From Planctomycetota bacterium (GTDB lineage: Bacteria > Planctomycetota > UBA1135 > UBA2386), in the NCBI GenBank assembly GCA_028281765.1, contig JANQJF010000011.1, positions 1-64,000 of the forward strand: a stretch of DNA of 64,000 nucleotides, in the 5' to 3' direction. Below are positions 60,999 to 64,000 of the stretch, one piece after another. Every line of letters starts with the position of its first letter. The first letter of the stretch is position 1. The position numbers were made by a program, and so were the translations under genes. The notes beneath the pieces were generated by a model, which made no database searches, was not told where the DNA came from, and worked only from the letters and a program-made list of their open reading frames with translations.

Positions 60999-61609
60999 TT
61001 GCCGACCCCGTTCGGATAGAGGTGCTTGCGCAGCCGGTCCCGAGCGCGTGATAAACGCGACTTCGCCGTGCCTTCCGCGATGCCCAAAGCGATCGCGGTT
61101 TCGTTCAGAGGAACTCCTTCGATGCAGTGCAGTGATATGACCGCCTGTTGGCCGGCCGGCAACTCATCGATCGCGGCCCGGACTCTGCGGAGCTCGTCGC
61201 TCGCTTCGATGGTCGCGTCCGGCATGACGCTCCGGGTGCACGCGCGGCCGATCATGCGCAGGAGGCGTTGCTCGAGGCGACGCCGGCGGACCCGACGACT
61301 GATCAGATGCGCCGCGATGCCGAGCAGCCAAGAGGCGATCGGTGCGTCGCCGCGGAACTGATGGCGGCTTCGGAACGCGGTCAAGAACACCTCGCCGGTC
61401 ACTTCTTCGGTCGCATGTCGGTCCGACAGGCGGCGGTACACAAAGCTCGCGACGCGATGGTAGTGCTGCTCGTAGACGACGACGAATTCGGAGAGAGCTC
61501 GGGGTGCGCCGCCTGGAGTCATGTGCTTGTCGTCGGACGCCGGGACTGACTGGAAGTTCAGAGAGTCTCGCGGCGGGAGTGGCGGCGGAGATCCTGAGAC
61601 GTCGAACAT
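60995..61609 (-). CDS. ECF-family RNA polymerase sigma factor
   Basis: About 204 residues (ATG 61609; ATG 61522 would give 175, closer to many ECF proteins). Region 2 is recognisable: YEQHYHRVASFVYRRLSDRH, ATEEVTGEVFLTAF, APIASWLLGIAAHL. Region 4 has IDELPAGQQAVISLHCIEGV and the helix-turn-helix NETAIALGIAEGTAKSRLSR. The linker is short, as expected for ECF factors. It is coupled to the membrane protein downstream, a likely regulator. Its targets are not visible here; divergent genes at 61831 could be among them. Confidence 0.9.
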   Translation of the reverse strand: MFDVSGSPPPLPPRDSLNFQSVPASDDKHMTPGGAPRALSEFVVVYEQHYHRVASFVYRRLSDRHATEEVTGEVFLTAFRSRHQFRGDAPIASWLLGIAAHLISRRVRRRRLEQRLLRMIGRACTRSVMPDATIEASDELRRVRAAIDELPAGQQAVISLHCIEGVPLNETAIALGIAEGTAKSRLSRARDRLRKHLYPNGVGK

Positions 61610-61830
61610 GGGCTCTCTCGAGGGGGCGCGTCCCGGTAGTGCCTCGAAGCGAAGGAGGGTTCCGCCGGAACACCAGAAAAAATCGGTCGGCCTGAGCCGC
61701 ACCGTAGCCGAAGTGTCGAACTTCTGGCGGACTCGCGACGACCGGGAGGATCAACGGAACCCCGCAGGGTGGTCGAGGCACACCCCGCTAGCAGCGTCTG
61801 GTCCGAATTCCTCACTCCCGAGTCGATCCT

Positions 61831-63189
61831 GTGAACATCACCCCCGTCATCTCGTTTCCCCTGTCTGCCGTCTTCGCCTCGATCACCGTCGCCGGCTCGA
61901 GCCGAGCCCAGGATCGGCCGCAGACTCCCCGAGGACCGGACTGGGACGCGGTCCTGGGCGCGCCGCAAGGCGAGTGGCCGTCCGCGCAGGAGTCGATCGA
62001 TTGGCGGGAGGATCTGCCGGAGGCGTTGGCCGAGGCGCGCAAGTCGAACCGGCCTCTGTTCGTGACTCTGCGTTGTTTGCCCTGCAAGCAGTGCTCAGGC
62101 TTCGATCAAGCCGTGCTCGACGGGGGGCAGTGGCTCGATCCCCTGCTGGCGCAGTTCATCACCGTACGGATCACCGATGCGGCGAAGATCGACATGGCGC
62201 GACTTCCGGTCGAAGGGTTCCAGGACTTGGATCTGTCTTGGTGGGGGTATTTCCTCTCCCCGCGAGCGGAACTCTACGGTGTCTTCGGTGGGCGGGACGA
62301 GGTCTCCGATACGACGAGAATCAGTACCGACGCGCTCGCGCGCACGCTCGAGCGGGTGCTCGACCATCACTACGACCCGCGTCGCGCGCAGTGGGGAATC
62401 GACCGTGCTCCGGTCGCGGCGACGACGAAGCCGTTCCTACCTCGGGACCTTCCGAAGTACGAGGAGTGGTACTCCGGGCATCCGGATGCGAAAGCTCAGT
62501 CGTGTCTTCACTGTCACCAGCTTCGGGAAGCGTTGTGGCATCCACTCGACGCGCGTGGCGAGAAGCGGAAGAGACGACTCGCCGCTGTTTGGCCGCTGCC
62601 GGAGAACGTCGGAGTTCGCGTCGAGCGCGACGACGGCTTGCGCGTCACGCACGTCGAGGCCGGAAGTCCTGCCGCCAAGATCGGGCTCGCTCCGGGAGAC
62701 CGGCTCGGCGCGGCGGGCGGGCGGCGGCTGTTCGGCCAGGCTGACTTCCGAGGTGTGCTCCACCGCAAGGCCGACCCGAGTGGGGCGATCGAAGTCCACT
62801 GGCTGCGCGACGGCAAGCGGCATCGAGGTGTGCTCGAGCTGGACGTGGGTTGGCGTGAGACGGTGCTGGACTGGCGAATGTCGATCTCACAGGGCAACCT
62901 CGGCGCCGATCCCGGGTTCTTCCCGCGGAAGGGGCACCCCGTTCGTGCGGGTGAGATGGCGATCGTGCCGTTCTTCGGCAAGGACCGAGACCGCAGTCAC
63001 GCGTATCGGGCTGGACTGCGGCCGCACCATACGGTCGTCGCGATCAACGGTGAGAGTCCGGATCTGCACGGGCGCGCGTTCCTCGTGTGGTATCGGCTGA
63101 AGTTCGACTATGGGGATCGCCTGACGTTCACAGTCATCGATCAGGGGACCGAGCGGAAGATCCGGGTTCTTCAGAAAGCGCGGGGCTGA
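61831..63189 (+). CDS. Secreted thioredoxin-like protein with CXXCH and two PDZ domains
   Basis: A 452-residue protein from a GTG start with a signal peptide (ISFPLSAVFASITVAGSSRA). Residues ~55-190 form a thioredoxin-like fold in which the active site reads LRCLPCKQCSGFD, so there are three cysteines in C-x-x-C-x-x-C spacing. A single CXXCH (SCLHCH, ~residue 228) follows and could bind haem. Two PDZ-like domains fill the rest: VRVERDDGLRVTHVEAGSPA (~250-330) and one around GLRPHHTVVAINGES (~390-450). The mix of redox, possible haem and protein-binding modules suggests an envelope redox or protease-adaptor role. It is divergent from the sigma gene. Confidence 0.85.
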   Translation: MNITPVISFPLSAVFASITVAGSSRAQDRPQTPRGPDWDAVLGAPQGEWPSAQESIDWREDLPEALAEARKSNRPLFVTLRCLPCKQCSGFDQAVLDGGQWLDPLLAQFITVRITDAAKIDMARLPVEGFQDLDLSWWGYFLSPRAELYGVFGGRDEVSDTTRISTDALARTLERVLDHHYDPRRAQWGIDRAPVAATTKPFLPRDLPKYEEWYSGHPDAKAQSCLHCHQLREALWHPLDARGEKRKRRLAAVWPLPENVGVRVERDDGLRVTHVEAGSPAAKIGLAPGDRLGAAGGRRLFGQADFRGVLHRKADPSGAIEVHWLRDGKRHRGVLELDVGWRETVLDWRMSISQGNLGADPGFFPRKGHPVRAGEMAIVPFFGKDRDRSHAYRAGLRPHHTVVAINGESPDLHGRAFLVWYRLKFDYGDRLTFTVIDQGTERKIRVLQKARG

Positions 63190-63192
63190 TCG

Positions 63193-64000
63193 ATGCACGT
63201 TCGGGCCTGGATCGCGGTTGGTGTCGTGTTCGCAACCGCTTCGTGTCGCGTCGCGTCGAAAGCGGATTCGACGCGCTCGATCGCATCCGTGGAAATCGAC
63301 GACGGCGTCATCGAAGTCGCGAGCTATCGAGACAAACTCGAAGGCAGCCTGTACGGCCAGCTGTTCGGTCTGGCGTGGGGGTTCGCGCGCGGCATCGAGT
63401 TCCGCTACCGGCGGAGGCTGGTCCCCGACGACGACTTCCCGGACTGGAACACGGAAGTCGATATCAACCGCGCACTGCGCGCTCCCGCCGGGGACGACTT
63501 CTACTGCGAGTTCTCCGGGCTGCTCGCGATGCGCGCGTTCGGTCCAGAGGTAGCTTGGGGCCAAATGGAGGGGTTCTACCGGGACACGCAGTACGCGACC
63601 TGGCACTCGGACCTCGCGATGCGACGCAACCTCCGAAACGGCGTTCGCGCACCTCGATGCGGTCACTACAGCAAGTTGCTCGAACGTGGGGCCGACGACG
63701 CGAGCCGATCGCGCGCTCCTCTCGGACACGGTGACGATCTCGATGCGCAGATGCAGGTGGACTTCTGCGGCACGACGAACCCCGGAAACGTCCAGGCGGC
63801 GATTGCACAGGCGTGGAAGTTCGGACACATGATGAACTACGGGGATGGTGCGATCGGTGCTGCGGTCATGGCGGCGATGAACGCGGAGGCGTTCTTCGCG
63901 CGGAACGTGGCGCAGATCGCGGATGTCGGCGTCGCCGCGGCGCCGGAGGGCAGTACGTATCGGTCGCTCCTGAACGACGTTGTCGCGTGGCATCGCTCGT
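63193..64000 (+). CDS. ADP-ribosylglycohydrolase-family lipoprotein, C-terminus beyond window
   Basis: At least 269 residues; the 3' end is off the window. The start ATG lies 3 bp after the previous stop, so the two genes are cotranscribed. The N-terminus (RAWIAVGVVFATASCRVASK) carries a lipobox-like TASC, so it is probably a lipoprotein. The body matches the DraG-type fold: DKLEGSLYGQLFGLAWGF, the metal-site-like region PAGDDFYCEFSGLLAM, and NYGDGAIGAAVMAAMNAEAF with D-G followed by an alanine-rich helix. Such enzymes remove ADP-ribose from proteins. An extracytoplasmic location is unusual but seen in Planctomycetes. Confidence 0.82.
   Translation, partial: MHVRAWIAVGVVFATASCRVASKADSTRSIASVEIDDGVIEVASYRDKLEGSLYGQLFGLAWGFARGIEFRYRRRLVPDDDFPDWNTEVDINRALRAPAGDDFYCEFSGLLAMRAFGPEVAWGQMEGFYRDTQYATWHSDLAMRRNLRNGVRAPRCGHYSKLLERGADDASRSRAPLGHGDDLDAQMQVDFCGTTNPGNVQAAIAQAWKFGHMMNYGDGAIGAAVMAAMNAEAFFARNVAQIADVGVAAAPEGSTYRSLLNDVVAWHRS

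Overview
The window is high-GC bacterial chromosome that looks like a planctomycete. The main clues are a cytochrome-C/DUF1549-type secreted protein at the left edge, a DUF1570 metallopeptidase, many secreted FG-GAP and beta-propeller proteins, a MoxR/DUF58/BatA locus, and an ADP-ribosylglycohydrolase with a lipoprotein signal at the right edge. I see no tRNA, rRNA, CRISPR array, prophage or autonomous insertion sequence. Coding density is high. Many long open frames antisense to real genes are composition artefacts and were left out.

Layout. 1-3.6 kb: minus-strand PSCyt1/DUF1549 protein (cut by the edge), a degenerate Nudix protein, a DUF1570 peptidase and an orphan fragment of a secreted-protein C-terminal domain. 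3.7-11.6 kb: FG-GAP protein, membrane-anchored protein, Nudix hydrolase, SppA protease and two coupled secreted proteins. 11.6-16.7 kb: a fold-back repeat, a FliL-like membrane protein, TerC, a Cys-rich secreted protein, a tandem UspA protein and a DUF2911 protein. 16.7-28.6 kb: an eight-gene minus-strand operon, mostly with overlapping genes, holding a coiled-coil protein, MoxR ATPase, membrane protein, ABC ATPase, ABC permease, DUF58, BatA and a large vWA protein. 28.7-33.6 kb: SGNH hydrolase, small proteins, a GT39-like membrane enzyme and a graveyard of duplicated gene fragments. 33.7-43.3 kb: a 1529-residue CheB-CheR-PAS-GGDEF-EAL fusion, a redox membrane protein, a phosphoesterase and a second FG-GAP protein. 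43.4-49.3 kb: a metal-related neighbourhood with an HMA-domain lipoprotein interrupted by an in-frame TGA, an ABC exporter, SlyD-like FKBP, MerC-like protein, an orphan Flp pilin and a CobW-type GTPase. 49.5-64 kb: more secreted proteins, a fused membrane/spermidine-synthase-like protein, an FtsX-like permease, an ECF sigma factor with a membrane partner, a thioredoxin-PDZ protein and the ADP-ribosylglycohydrolase.

Three observations stand out. (1) The HMA lipoprotein at 44156-44491 reads G-M-D-TGA-G-G-C, so a TGA sits where the first metal-binding Cys belongs. It is followed after 22 nt by a 6-bp hairpin with loop GGTCC, which is SECIS-like, so this is a candidate selenoprotein. (2) Two 169-bp near-identical fold-back elements (33562-33730 and 55375-55543) and a diverged 167-bp one (11598-11764) share a tip of the form CTTGT-N6-ACAAG. 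This looks like an undescribed family of non-autonomous elements that abut gene boundaries and supply a stop codon or a Shine-Dalgarno-like sequence. (3) About nine secreted proteins or fragments carry variants of one ~100-residue beta-rich domain, which suggests a lineage-specific surface module.
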